Shown here piece after piece: positions 34,170 to 45,285 of a stretch of 64,000 bases of DNA. Where the stretch lies: the NCBI GenBank assembly GCA_030549205.1, contig JAUKTV010000011.1, positions 992,001 to 1,056,000 on the forward strand, read 5' to 3'. Positions within the stretch are counted from its first letter, which is position 1, and each line of letters starts with the position of its first letter. This DNA is from Apiosordaria backusii. Lineage: Eukaryota; Ascomycota; Sordariomycetes; Sordariales; Lasiosphaeriaceae. A model generated the notes under the pieces. The model saw only the letters and a program-made list of their open reading frames with translations, made no database searches and was not told the origin of the DNA. A program made the translations under genes and the position numbers.

Positions 34170-37100
34170 TGTGTGGTTTGTGTGTGGCAATAAACTTCTT
34201 TGGTTCACTTGTGAAGATGTCAAACGGTCAAACTCAAAGTTGGTGTCTTTCAAAACTGAGAAGGTGTCAAGACGATGGTGGCAAGAACGGGTCTTATAAG
34301 GGTGAGCTAGATCCAATGGGGGGTGTGGGATGAAGAAGTAATAGATGAGATCGGGGTGGTTTGCACGGACAAGCCAAGAGCAGTGTTCAAGAACGAGGGG
34401 GAGTGGGTGCATAAGCAAGTGAGCAAATGGAAGAAGGGGAACAGGGGATTATTAATGAACACTGAGGTTGAGAGGATGCGCGGCCCTCTTCTTAGCTGGG
34501 AGAGAAGCGACATGGATGACGGGTACATCAGAAGATATGCTGACAGGGTTCAAGGGGACCGACCAGGGGCATGATGAGGAACATGGGGACTGAACTGGGG
34601 ACTGGGACTGGGACTGGGACTGGGGGTCTGGGGACACAAGTACACTACTTGTTTGATGACTAAACCTGGCTGAAGTGGGCTTTTTTGAGTTGGCTGGTGG
34701 CCGCCTCGTACCACAGAAAACACCGGAAAAGCTCAACAATTGTACACTACTTGTCGCGAGGCGATGCGATGCAGGTCTCACGTACTCGTGAGTGTGTGTA
34801 CCGGCAAAGCCCACGCGCTCGGTCCAACACCGCTCATGGATGGAATGATCCCCTCAGTACGTACAGTACCTTCCAGGTTGCCTGTATGAATCGCCTGCGG
34901 CGTTCCTCCAAGGGCGCAAGTATCGCATTTTTGCGTATTGGTGGTGGGTGTGTGGGGGGATTTGATGTGGTATTGGACCGTGTTTGGACGGCCTCAGCGG
35001 TCGGTCTCTTGGTTATCCCCGAGAGCGCGCAAACTTCATGATACTGCTCCCTCGAGGACAAAAGACTGTGGACACCACTGAGGTCCCCGTGGTCCCCTAA
35101 AACACCCTTCATTACTGTGTATCACCCAGCAACAAACTTGTTGCCTTTCTCAAGAAGCCCTATGCCCACTGTGTCTCTGCCTGCTGCGTCGATCTCTGCT
35201 AGATCTTAGTATCATTACTCCGTACGGCCAAGTGGATTTTGGATCCGCTGCCGTGTAAGGCTCTACTTACTCGTCAGGATGTGGTACACTAAAATCAAAG
35301 AAACAGAAAACAAAAGAAAGTGGAAACTCAGGGTGACAAGGTAGATCCCGACGTGGAGAAGTTTGAAAAGCGCTTGTTCGCGATCAGAAAAAACCCGGAT
35401 GATCAAGATCGGAAACATCCCGTATTGTCTCCGATCAGGATATTCCGCTGCCGAAAACCGACCGAACTGAAATTATCCATCTATCTGTTCGAAAGGTTCT
35501 CTCTGTGACTGAGCTGATTGGCAGGCCAGTTGCCCTTTGTGAATCTGACATACCTCGTGGTATTCATGATGAGTGTTGGTGATAGTGATGGTGATGGTGA
35601 TGGTTGGTGATGTGATGCTTCATGAGTGGTAAGTGGCTTGCCCTAGCGATTCCAGTTATTGTGGTGGGGGTTCTGTTTTGCTGGTGCTGGTTCGGTGAAG
35701 GTGGGGCACCTCCAAGTCATCCCCGCGGAACTCGTGTGTGCCAAAGGCCGACCTCCGAGCTGTGATTGTGTGTGCATATTCATATTCCCACATGGCGGGC
35801 GAGTGACATTTCTTGACCTCAACCCTGGTTGTTTCATCCCGAATTGTCGCCGTCATGGGGCAACGGAAGACTATAGAAGAAGCCTAGAAGACCCGAAACT
35901 CCTCCACCAGACCGTCTTGCTTCTTCGGCAAGCATCAGGCCCTTTGATTGCGAGAACCACTCGGGTCGGTGTTGACAGTCCAACCCTCGCCGAATCCCAG
36001 TTGGAACAATGTTGTTACCAAACAACGGGTTTTGAGCCTCGCTGACCAAGCCATCACCACAAAAGGTAATCAATCATCAGGTAAGAAACAGTCAAACCCA
36101 GTCAAACCCAGTCAAAGATCGGTGACGCCCCTATTCAAAACAGTCTTTGACATGCTTATGGGCCCACTGAAAGGTCCTGCACAGATTTGCGTGTCCCTTT
36201 GTTAGAGTCCGTCCCCGTATGAGAATGCCGAGATCGTTCGGCAAAATCATAGACCAGACATCGCCTTGAAGGATCATGGCGGAGAGCTCTGCTTGAGTGA
36301 AGTAGAATATAGGCAGCCGCTATTTCGAGGGCACTGGTTACCATCAACCGGGGCCGTTACTTGTCATTGGGCTGTCGAACATCTTGACATTCCCCAGCCG
36401 AATCCTTAGCCCTGTGAGATACCAGTATTGGAAGGAGACAATATAGCAGCGTCGTACAACATTTACCGTTTTCGTTGGTCAGACTAAGACAAGCTATTCA
36501 CACCACCGAGGGGGTCTCCTATTCGTCCTTATTAGGGACAGCGTTGCAGTTGCTGACGCTCGTCACAGGCGGTCACTCGGTATTGCAGCCACCCCGGATC
36601 CTGGCCCAGGCGCGGTTCGCCGCAGCCTTATCAACACTGCTGTCCTTGTATCTCCAACCCAGGAGTTGGGTTGACGGGCCTTGGCAATTGCTTGATTGTT
36701 TCTAGAATCAGTCCAACACTAATCTGCGCACTATTGGGGTCAGTGGAACTACACTAGGTACGGGGCACTAGACCGCACCGCCAACACCACTTGCTCGTCC
36801 GTGATTGGTTTTGTGGTGAAGATGAGCTTAGGTGAGGGGTAATCTGCTCAAAAGATATCCTGAGATAGGGGAAAGAACCTGACGATCAATGTGGCTGGCG
36901 TCTGTTCGCACTCGAGTGCGAGACGGTATGAGTCAGCCCGTCCAGGGCCAGACAGTTTGCCGGCGCTGTGAAACGTCAAGATGGTATTCTCCGGTTGGCA
37001 TATCCGAGGGTTTGGGATGCCGATGCAACAACGGGTTGTCCTACGATGACGGTCTTACTGTGTCCTGCTACTGCTATGGGCACCGATAGCGATTCAACAC

Positions 37101-38478
37101 CTAAAGAATTGTACACTATCTGTGCAACCTTGCAACGGGGAAAGATCGTCGAACTCCCCACATCGTCATCGTCGCCAACAAAAGAGCAGACCGATTTTGG
37201 CTTCTCGATGTTTTGCCTGGTTACGCCAAAGAGCGAGACTTAACCGAGCCTCGAAGCTGTATCGAGTGGGGAATCCCTATTCGTGGCGTGATCATCCCTG
37301 AAGAGCGAACCAGCGAACTGGAGGAAACGTCGACTATCGATTCGAGGGATTGAGTTGTAGATCGTGTCAGGAGTATATTGTAGGATCGGGTAGCACGGCG
37401 TCAAGTGTGAAGAGAATCCGCTTTGGCCACCGCCTTGATGGAGGTCGATGGCAGTCGATGCCCCTTTCAAAAGATGAATTTGAGCCGTTCACAATTCTCG
37501 GAGCTGGGCCCGTAGCGCCAAATTTTCTTTTTCGTATAGGCTTGACGTCATCCCGTCTTGGGTGATCATTGAGCCCTACCGCCGGTAATCCTTGGCACAA
37601 ACAATGCCGGACCCACCAAGGTAAGGTAGGTCAAGCCAAGCATTGCCCATCTAAACTGCCATCTTCAACACCGCTCGGCAAGCCCGAGACAGTGAGTTTC
37701 AACATCTCGATATCCAAGGCAACAATGGAATTCCACTGGTTGTCTGACACATATGACGGACGAGACAGTTCGCCATCATGTCTCCCGCCTGCCGCCTCTT
37801 GGCAGAAACCCTGAATATGGGGTCATGTAAGTACAGTACCTACTTTACATGCTCCGTAAGGCTGTGCTCAGGTATGTTATTTATAACGGGTGCCAAGCTC
37901 ACATATTTCCCCGGAAAACGCCCAGTTGCAGAATACATTCCAGTCCGAGGCCTATATGTTGCTTCAAAGGATCTCAGCCAGCCATCAGCCTGCCATGATG
38001 CAGGGAGATGTTGGATCAAACGTAGGTACTTCATACAGATTCCAATCTGCTTCCTATGAGACATACCTCCACGTGTCCTTCGCCAAGACCAATCCGCCTC
38101 ATTATTGTCCCCAGCATCCTGATCTTTACCGAAGCCCTTCACCGCCTACTCTCAGCTCCCAACATCCAAACCAGCCCAAACACCTTCTACATAGGGAAGA
38201 TCTAAGACATCCTCAGAGACGCTTTCCTAGGATCACACCCACCTCTATACATATCCCACACTCTCTCCGAGTATTGTAGCCTGCAGTTGAGTCGCTCGGG
38301 CTCGCCGTTCACCAAACCTCTAAACTCATGGTCAAACCTCTGCTGCCTCGCCAGCTCTCAACCCCAAACTCACACCAACAAGGACTAACCCTACCCTGAC
38401 TCCCGAGAAACCCACGATAACCCCTATTCCATCACACAAAACTGTCTCTTCCAGCCCTCAGCAAACATCAAAACAAAG
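34170..38478. other. 4.3-kb gene-poor region upstream of the Zn2Cys6 gene
   Basis: No gene recognised. It contains the (GGGACT)n repeat, GGTGAT repeats near 35580 and a 10-bp repeat (CAGTCAAACC, about 36089-36115). Such a long upstream region could serve as an extended promoter or 5' leader of the regulator, but that is inference. Open frames are short and overlapping. Confidence 0.4.
34597..34626. repeat. (GGGACT)n hexanucleotide repeat
   Basis: Four to five copies of GGGACT and variants, about 430 bases upstream of the Zn2Cys6 start codon. Confidence 0.9.
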
Positions 38479-38611
38479 GGCAAGGTGGCCGAGCGGTCCA
38501 AGGCGCCACGTTAGGGATCTTGCCTTAATTCACACTTGGGTAGTACTCGAGAGAGAAACCCAGAGTTCCGTGGTCTTGAAAGGGGCGTGAGTTTGAATCT
38601 CACCCTTGTCA
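38479..38611 (+). tRNA. Leucine-type (class II) tRNA with apparent AGG anticodon; divergent or pseudo-tRNA
   Basis: The acceptor stem GGCAAGG (38479-38485) pairs with CCTTGTC (38604-38610) with one G-U. The leucine-like D arm is GGCCGAGCGGTCCAAGGC. The anticodon stem CCACG (38506-38510) pairs with CGTGG (38569-38573). There is a long variable arm, and the T stem is GTGAG/CTCAC. The loop's 5' part is TTAGGG, so positions 34-36 read AGG. A 51-nt intron follows G37 (38517-38567). The intron contains CCTTAA (38523-38528), exactly complementary to a TTAAGG loop, the form expected for tRNA-Leu(AAG). The T loop is TTTGAAT, so the nearly invariant C56 (also the B-box C) is T. No T-run follows closely; the first run of six starts about 40 bases downstream. 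The body is leucine-type, but identity and activity are uncertain. Confidence 0.75.
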
Positions 38612-39053
38612 TTTGGAACATATTTCTTCGGCGGGTCTAGACTGGAGTCCCTTTTTTGTCTTTTTTCGTTTGCTTTGTATACCTAGTTGTGTATAGATTA
38701 CACTACTACTCATGGGCCTGCCACAATGTGTGAGGACTTGCTGTTGTCTGGTGTCTGGTGTTTGCAAAATGAGAAGTTCGGATTGAGAGTAGCAATATAG
38801 CAAAAGTAAATTGCATAAAACCTAATCTTGAAGTTCAAGCTAGATGGTATAACAAGGGAAGGAAGGAACGTAACATAGACGAAAGAAGATAAAAGCCAAG
38901 ATAAATGGTATAGTAAGGAGATCAGACTAAAGAAAATATATAGCAATACGTAAAAAGCCATCATTACCAAACGTCAACTCATCCAAGCTCATCATTCTTC
39001 GCTCCAAATTTGTGTAAATCATCCACATCCATCATTCCTACCTCAGCATGCTC
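38612..39053. other. Intergenic between tRNA and annexin gene
   Basis: AT-rich 3' flank of the annexin gene. T-runs at about 38652-38657 and 38662-38667 could end Pol III transcription. No gene was seen. Confidence 0.4.
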
Positions 39054-41180
39054 TCACCTCCGATGAATATCAACCCTCGCGATCACCTTCTCAGCATCCG
39101 GCATCCGCGTGATACACAGCGCCCTGCAGAAAGCTCCCCACTCACCGCTCGTCCCCTCCTTGACAGCATCGCCCAAATCCATGCCATACTGCTCCCTAAA
39201 CGCCCTCTTGACCTGCTGCATGTGGTTCCCATCCCAGTGATACCTCACCAACCTCGAAATCAACAGCTCCTTCCTCAGCTCGTCCTTCTTCGACGCCTTG
39301 AGCGCATGCTGGAGCAGCATCGCATCCCTCATCGGCTTGTTGATCACCCCGTTGAGAATATGCGCCAGAACCTCGCCCTGTTTTTTTCACTTCATCAGTA
39401 TCCCATATCAAAGTATGTCAAGTGAAAAAAAGAGAAAACTCACCACCAAATTCCCACTCTTCCTCAACGCATCCTTCGCAAAATTCCCCCCTTTACTAAC
39501 CTCCCTATAAACCCTCATCACCTCCCTCAAATGCTCCTCCCCCCTCCCCACCACAATCTCCAACATCTTACTCTCCCCCCCTTTCTCACTCTTCACCGCC
39601 TTCCACAACTCCCTCACATCCCCCTCCACCAAATCCCCATCCAACCTCCACCTCCTCTCCCTCGAATCCCACACATCCTCTTGTCGTTTCTCCTCCAGCA
39701 CCATCAAAACCGCCTTCTTAAACTTATCCTCCCTCAGCTCCTGCCTCATCGCCTTCCCCAAACTATTCCCATACTTCTTATCACTAAACCCATCCTTAAT
39801 CAACCTCACCTCCTCATTGCTCCTCCCCATCAAACTCTCAATCAGCAGCTCCCGTCTTGTCTTATCCCCATGATACCAAAAGTTCGCCCAGTAACTCTCA
39901 CTCTCCCACCTCCCCAGCGCAGTCGCATAGCACGCCTTCATCAGATTGGGGTCTTCATCCTTGAGCCGGGCGCGGATATGCTTCGCGATATTCACCCCTT
40001 TTCTCTCCGTGCCCGTTTTCACCAGCCGTTTATACTCTTGCCGTAACTCCATAATCTGCTCGTGGGACATCCCTGGCAAGATCTCAATCAGCGGCTCCGT
40101 CTCCGGCGGTCTTCTATCCCCCTTGAGCGCTTTGGCCAGTCTGGCCGCGTCGTCGACCGGGTCGTGAAACCGCGCGCGACGTTTCTTTTTTTTTTCTGAT
40201 TCGGAGTCTGATCCGAGGGGGGAGAGAGCTTCGAGGATGTGGTGCGGGGAGGAGGGTATCAAGAGGGGGGAGGGCATAGGGGACATGGATTGGTATGTCC
40301 CGTGATATGCCTCCAGCAATGGGGAAGGGGGTGAAGAGGAGAGGGACATGCTGGCCGAGTGGTGAGGGGTGTGGACTGATAAGGTAGACATGCGGTTTGT
40401 TGGGGGCAAGGGGGAGCTAGTCCTCTTCATGGCGGATTTTAACGGAGAGGATGGGCCAGGAGAAGGGGAGCGGCCTGGGCGAGAAGCGGCGGGTTCCAAC
40501 GAGGTGCCGTATCGGTCGGTTTTAGGAACAGAACCATACTCGTAGGGTTTCGGTTGGGCATAGCTAAACGACGGTGCCGATGCTGACGGGTGGTTCGGAA
40601 TAGGAATGGGAATCGACTGCGAAACCGGAGCATCATACTTCGACGGCCCCGGTAGCTTCCCATACGCGAGATCTTCCTGCAATTTCTCCTTTTTCTCCCG
40701 GCGACGGCGTTCCCTGTCGGAGTCCCTCCCAAATGAATCACGCGAGTCCCGAGGTGAAGACGACATTGGCTCGGCGGTGCGAATCTCGGGGGCATATCTC
40801 CTTCTCCCCGCGTCGCTGTTGGAGTCCCGGTCGCGGTCTCCTCTTCTGCCACCACCACCACCACCATACCGGCTGTACTCAGCCTCTAGAGGATCCCCAT
40901 AAATATGACCCTGTCCCTGGAGATTCACCACCGACGGAGGCCGCGCCCCGTAAAAATCCTCGTCAGCAGCGGAACCCCACTGCGAGAGCCGCTCGTACTC
41001 GCTGTACGCGGTGACAGTAGACGGGGTAAATCCCCCTAGGTCGGTAGAGCTCGGGTACGGCGATGCTTCCACAACATTCGGATTCCGGCCCCGGCTTCGG
41101 TCGCGGTCTTCATCGGCGCGGCGGCCCCTGGGGGAACGGGACCGCGCACGGCGACCACCGTCGTCAACCTGCAGAGACAT
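39054..41180 (-). CDS. Annexin-domain protein, fungal ANXC4-like
   Basis: Two exons, 41180-39444 and 39377-39054, with a 66-nt intron (GTGAGT, AACAG); 686 residues. The first 350 residues are disordered and rich in Arg, Ser, Pro and Gly (RRARSRSPRGRRADEDRDRS near the start). From about residue 360 the sequence follows annexin repeats: PGMSHEQIMELRQEYKRLVK, KACYATALGRWESESYW, RRELLIESLMGRSNEEVRLI, KDGFSDKKYGNSLGKAMRQE, EEHLREVMRVYREVS and, after the intron, HILNGVINKPMRDAMLL and RLVRYHWDGNHMQQVKRAFR. The usual calcium-binding G-x-G-T loops are poorly kept, as in other long fungal annexins of this kind, so calcium-dependent membrane binding is doubtful. The SR-like N-terminus could suggest RNA-related contacts, but that is speculation. 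The second exon supplies the final repeat. Confidence 0.85.
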
Positions 41181-42596
41181 TTTTTTTTTTGCCGTCTTTG
41201 CTAATAATTCAGGAAATAAGCTTTCGCGTCGGCTGGCAGGTTATGAGATGAATGATGAGATTGCCGGGTTGAGCTTTCTTTCAACGCGCAGGCAAACTGT
41301 TTGTTGAGCTCGGAGTTCGGATGAGGACCCAAAATGCGGGGTGAGCTAAGTAGTTCGTTCGTTGTCAAACGCAGCGCCCGCGAGCTGAGCTGAGATGAGA
41401 TGAGATCGTGGGTAAGTCTTGGCGTCGTCTGATAAATAATGCGGTTGCAGCAGCAAAACTTCAGACTTTATCTCTTTGCGGGAGGAGGGGGAAACCGAGA
41501 TCTTTTTCATCTAAAAGAAGAAGAAGAAGAGCAAAAAGATAATGGTCGGGGACAGCTGACACCCAGACGGACGAAGATCAGGAAGGAAAGGCTGAAGGCC
41601 TGAGGCAAGGCATGGGTATCAAGGGAGGGGAGGGGGGAGGGGGGGGTTGTGCTGGGTTGGGCTGTTGGGATCACTCGTGATTGGGTTGAAGATGGCTGGG
41701 CTTGCATGAGAGTCCCGTAAGCCATGAAACATCAGTGGGCATTTTACCACGCCGCTCTCTGCATCCTGAGGAGAAATCTTGGTGTCTTATTCGTTGATAA
41801 AAAAACTCGTTTGTAATCTTCGCTCTCACACACTCTGCATTTCGCGAGCTCGACTTATGCAATCAATACAGTGTTTAAAACCCGCGAGTGGGCATCGAGA
41901 ACTCACGAGCCGCATGCCGATGATGTGGCTTGTGATCAGAGTGAACAGCCTCATACATGGAGTTGCGGGCCCTTGGCGATGGAATACTTGGCATCACGGG
42001 ATGGGAATGGCATCTCTTGGCTCGGTTGGGACTTCCGAACCCCGCATTTCCGGCGCCGATATCCCAAAGGCGGACCCCGGGGCGACCGGACACAGCCACC
42101 AGTGTCCTTGGCACGGGTATAGAAGCCGAACTTAACGTCATAACACGTCGGATATATCAACCTTTGCAATATATTGCTCTCTCAGAACTCCGCGGAGTTG
42201 AGTGAGTGAACGGAGCTGAATACGTTGGGCTTGGTTTGTGGGACCAGAGTGAGACTCCCTGGGGGCTCACATCGGCCTATTGCTGAGTGACCATACGAAA
42301 CACATACGGGCTTGAATACTGTTGCACAAGGCACTGTATTGCCATCGATGTGTAGGCGGCAACTGTGTGAGGGAACCTAATATGAATTATATTGAAGATT
42401 GTGTAATGTTTTCAAGTCAGCAACTTCCTTCTCGCCTGCCCAGACATAGCGATAAAGCATGACAAATCGATTCTCACCATCGCCAGCATCTAGTTGACTC
42501 ATTGATGACCAAGCCAATGCGATGTTTGGCGGTGTTACTATCGAATGCCACCAAAACAAAAGTGAAGCGCAACCTCGAGCCATCCTATATCGACCA
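41181..42596. other. Intergenic, annexin promoter side
   Basis: Short overlapping frames at 41779-42205 on both strands have no motif. A purine-rich GAAGAAGAAG stretch lies near 41515. No gene recognised. Confidence 0.4.
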
Positions 42597-43259
42597 TCAC
42601 AACAAAGCCTTCTTCTCATCCGACACATCCTGGGCAACATCCGGAGTTGGGTCTGCCTGAACAGAGCACACCTCTCGAACCGGGCTCTCCTCCAACCGAA
42701 TTGTGCCTTGTTCCTGTCTGTCGTGTACCCATTAGCAAAGCTCCTTCAATTCACTTTCATTCATCGTAACTCACCTCCGAACATAGCTCCCCCAAGTCTC
42801 CACCATTACCACTACCAGGAGGAACGACGTCGCCAGGTAGATGATGAGCATATCGTTGTTCTCACGTAGTATCCTCCCATGGCGGCACGGCATTCCGGGT
42901 CTGGCAAACGAGCACAAGGTGATATCGACGTCGGTCTCCGTAACCTCCAGGAAATCCTCATCGACAAGCGGCACCACCGGTGATCCTTCTTCATCCTCCA
43001 GCCAAAGTGTCGCGGGTCGGTGTTTTGTGAGAGGTCGCAGTTGTGGCGAGCCGACTTCTATTGGTGTCTGCGAAGATTCGTCCTGGCTCTTCTCAGAAAT
43101 AATACCTGAAAGCTCGCTTGATCGGGACTGGAGGACAGACACCACCCCATTGACAGCGTCCGAAACGACCTCCAACCGTTCCTTCAACACAACAGCCACA
43201 GGCGCACATGTTGCCAAGTGCGCAAGGCTGAGCGCAATGTAGAATCCGGACCACCTCAT
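42597..43259 (-). CDS. Hypothetical small secretory-pathway membrane protein
   Basis: The first exon starts at 43259 with MRWSGFYIALSLAHLATCAP, a signal peptide. The open frame can run unspliced to a stop at 42771 (162 residues). A good donor (GTGAGT at 42774), a CTAAT branch point and an acceptor (GACAG, 42718) instead remove a 57-nt intron. The second exon 42717-42597 then gives a 201-residue product ending RLEESPVREV...KKALL; I prefer this spliced form. A hydrophobic segment (LIIYLATSFLLVVVMVETWG) near residues 138-157 would make it a single-pass type I protein with a short cytosolic tail. The lumenal part has two cysteines (LCSFARPGMPC). I do not recognise a family. GPI2 starts about 2 kb away on the other strand. 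Confidence 0.65.
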
Positions 43260-45285
43260 TTCGATATGCGATTAGAGCTTCACGAAGCTATGTGTGGGAG
43301 TGGAACAATTTAGGTAGGATTGGTCTTCGAATCGGTTGTTCTTTTTCAGGGCCGCCCGGCGACAAAGAACAAAGCAGTGAACCGTCGGAGCCCGAAACGG
43401 GATGCGACGATGAGGTAATCCAGACAAAGCAGGAGCAGGAGCAGGAGCAGAAGCAGGAGCAGGAGCCCGGAGCTTGGGGATGCCGAGGCGCAATGGTGCG
43501 CAGTGATGAGGAAATTCGAAGGTCAGTGAGGCCGGGTAATTGGCAGAAGCAGCCCAGACTGGTGAATATGCCGGCCGTAATATGTAAAAGACAAGAAAGC
43601 AACGAGTAGAACTCCTAGCAGATGCAGCAGGCTAAATTGAGGAAGAGGAGAAATTGAGCTTGCAAACGCCGTTACACAGGTATCAAAGCAGTTGAAAAGG
43701 ACGGCGTGTGGCCCCTGGGGAGGCAGGTGGGTGGTTGGGCTTTTATGAGGAAGCCAGGACCAGGAGGGCAGTTCACGATGGCGTCGAGCTCACAGAGGAC
43801 GAAGGTCCATAAGCAGGGGCACCAGGCCAACAGGCCAGTGTGTTAGACGCCGCCATGCACACGAGAGTCTAGACCAACCGAATCGTCGAGCAGACACTGC
43901 GCCGCAGTGCATCGCAATCCGCTCTTGGCGCCAGTCCCAGGGCGGGCAGTCTATTGTGTATCGGATTTATTATACTGTGGTGACCACCTCAACGAAGCCC
44001 AAGCTTCTAGGACCGGTATGCAACCGTTGAGCCAACATTGAACCCGATCATGAAGCGGACCACGCTAGAAAATAGACATACCTATGCCAGACGACGGCGA
44101 GGACGAGACAAGGTGCCGGAAAGATTGGGGTCAACTTGGCAGCCCTGTCCCTCCCTTCCTTCTCTTGCGGGGTGCTGAAAAGGGAGGGGAAAGTCGAAGC
44201 GACACAGAAAACCTCGTATTTCGATGAGCGAAGCCGGACACCGTCCGGACCAACGACCCATCATACGAGCAACCCAAAACGACGCCGGTTGACCGTCGTG
44301 AGAAACTTGTGAACTTCAGAAAAGCCGCGGTTCATGCCTATCCTGAGCTTGAACCAAGACGCCATCTGCATAAACGGCCCGTCTTTTTCTGTAACGTGAG
44401 CTACCGATAGTCAATATTGGCAACGGATGCCTCTCCTGGTCACGGCCGTTGAGCTAGAATAGGGCATGTCCATCGCTGTGAGACGGAGTGAAATTGCAGC
44501 CCCTCAAGACTGCCATCTTCGCCGCATCAATACGTATCCAGACCAGCGGTACCGTTGGCTGGAGCGATCGAAGCCATCTCGTAAAATGCCTGACCATGTG
44601 GTGGGCCCGGATGCCGCTCGGGAGAAGAACAGGAAAGCTTGACCCCTTCATGCGTGCCACATCAAGGAGGTGCTGTTGGGTTACACAAGCGGTCCGCAAG
44701 GCGCAAGGACGGGGCCCTGGCTCTGTGCCTGGGAGAGTTGCATGTTTTCATTTTTGAATTCAATGGAACCGCTAAAACTGGCAGCTGCTTTTGGCGACAT
44801 GTTGGTGATAATGATCCACCTCGAATCCAATACGAACACAGCTGACGCGTCGAAGGAGCCGTCGCTAGGAATGTCCCTTGATCGTATAAGGACACATACG
44901 TTTCCAAATGTTCCCCAATTGCGTAAGAAGAAGGCCTGCAATGAGGAATGTGTGAAAAGATGGGCTCTCGTCGTTGGATTTGATGCATTTCCGTACGGGA
45001 CGAGAGAAAGTGCAAGGTACATAGAAATCACATCGGTTGAGGATGGTGGGACCTGCATATGGAACAAGCGTGCCCCGTGGGTGCCCCACATATCAAGAAT
45101 TGGCCCAAGCTTTTAGCGTGCGTGATGCCAAGGACGGCGATTGTCTGCCACACGCCAGTGCCAGTGGTTGCCAATGCGGCCTCTGCTGGCAAACACATCA
45201 GATTCCTGTCCCTACATGTCTAGCATCTGCCGTGGCATTCATCGACAATAACATTGTGCATATGGGAGAGCAGTGACTCCACCCC
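43260..45285. other. Divergent 2-kb intergenic region
   Basis: Lies between the small membrane-protein gene (-) and GPI2 (+). Overlapping frames at 44670-45116 (+) and 44681-45091 (-), each about 140 codons, show no motif and mask each other. No gene is supported. Confidence 0.4.
43429..43466. repeat. (GCAGGA)n hexanucleotide repeat
   Basis: Six GCAGGA-type units with one A variant, about 170 bases upstream of the small membrane-protein gene. Confidence 0.9.

Noticed and set aside
44670..45116. Overlapping frames of about 140 codons on both strands before GPI2
   Set aside because: Mutually overlapping with no recognisable motif; neither strand shows clear codon bias by eye.
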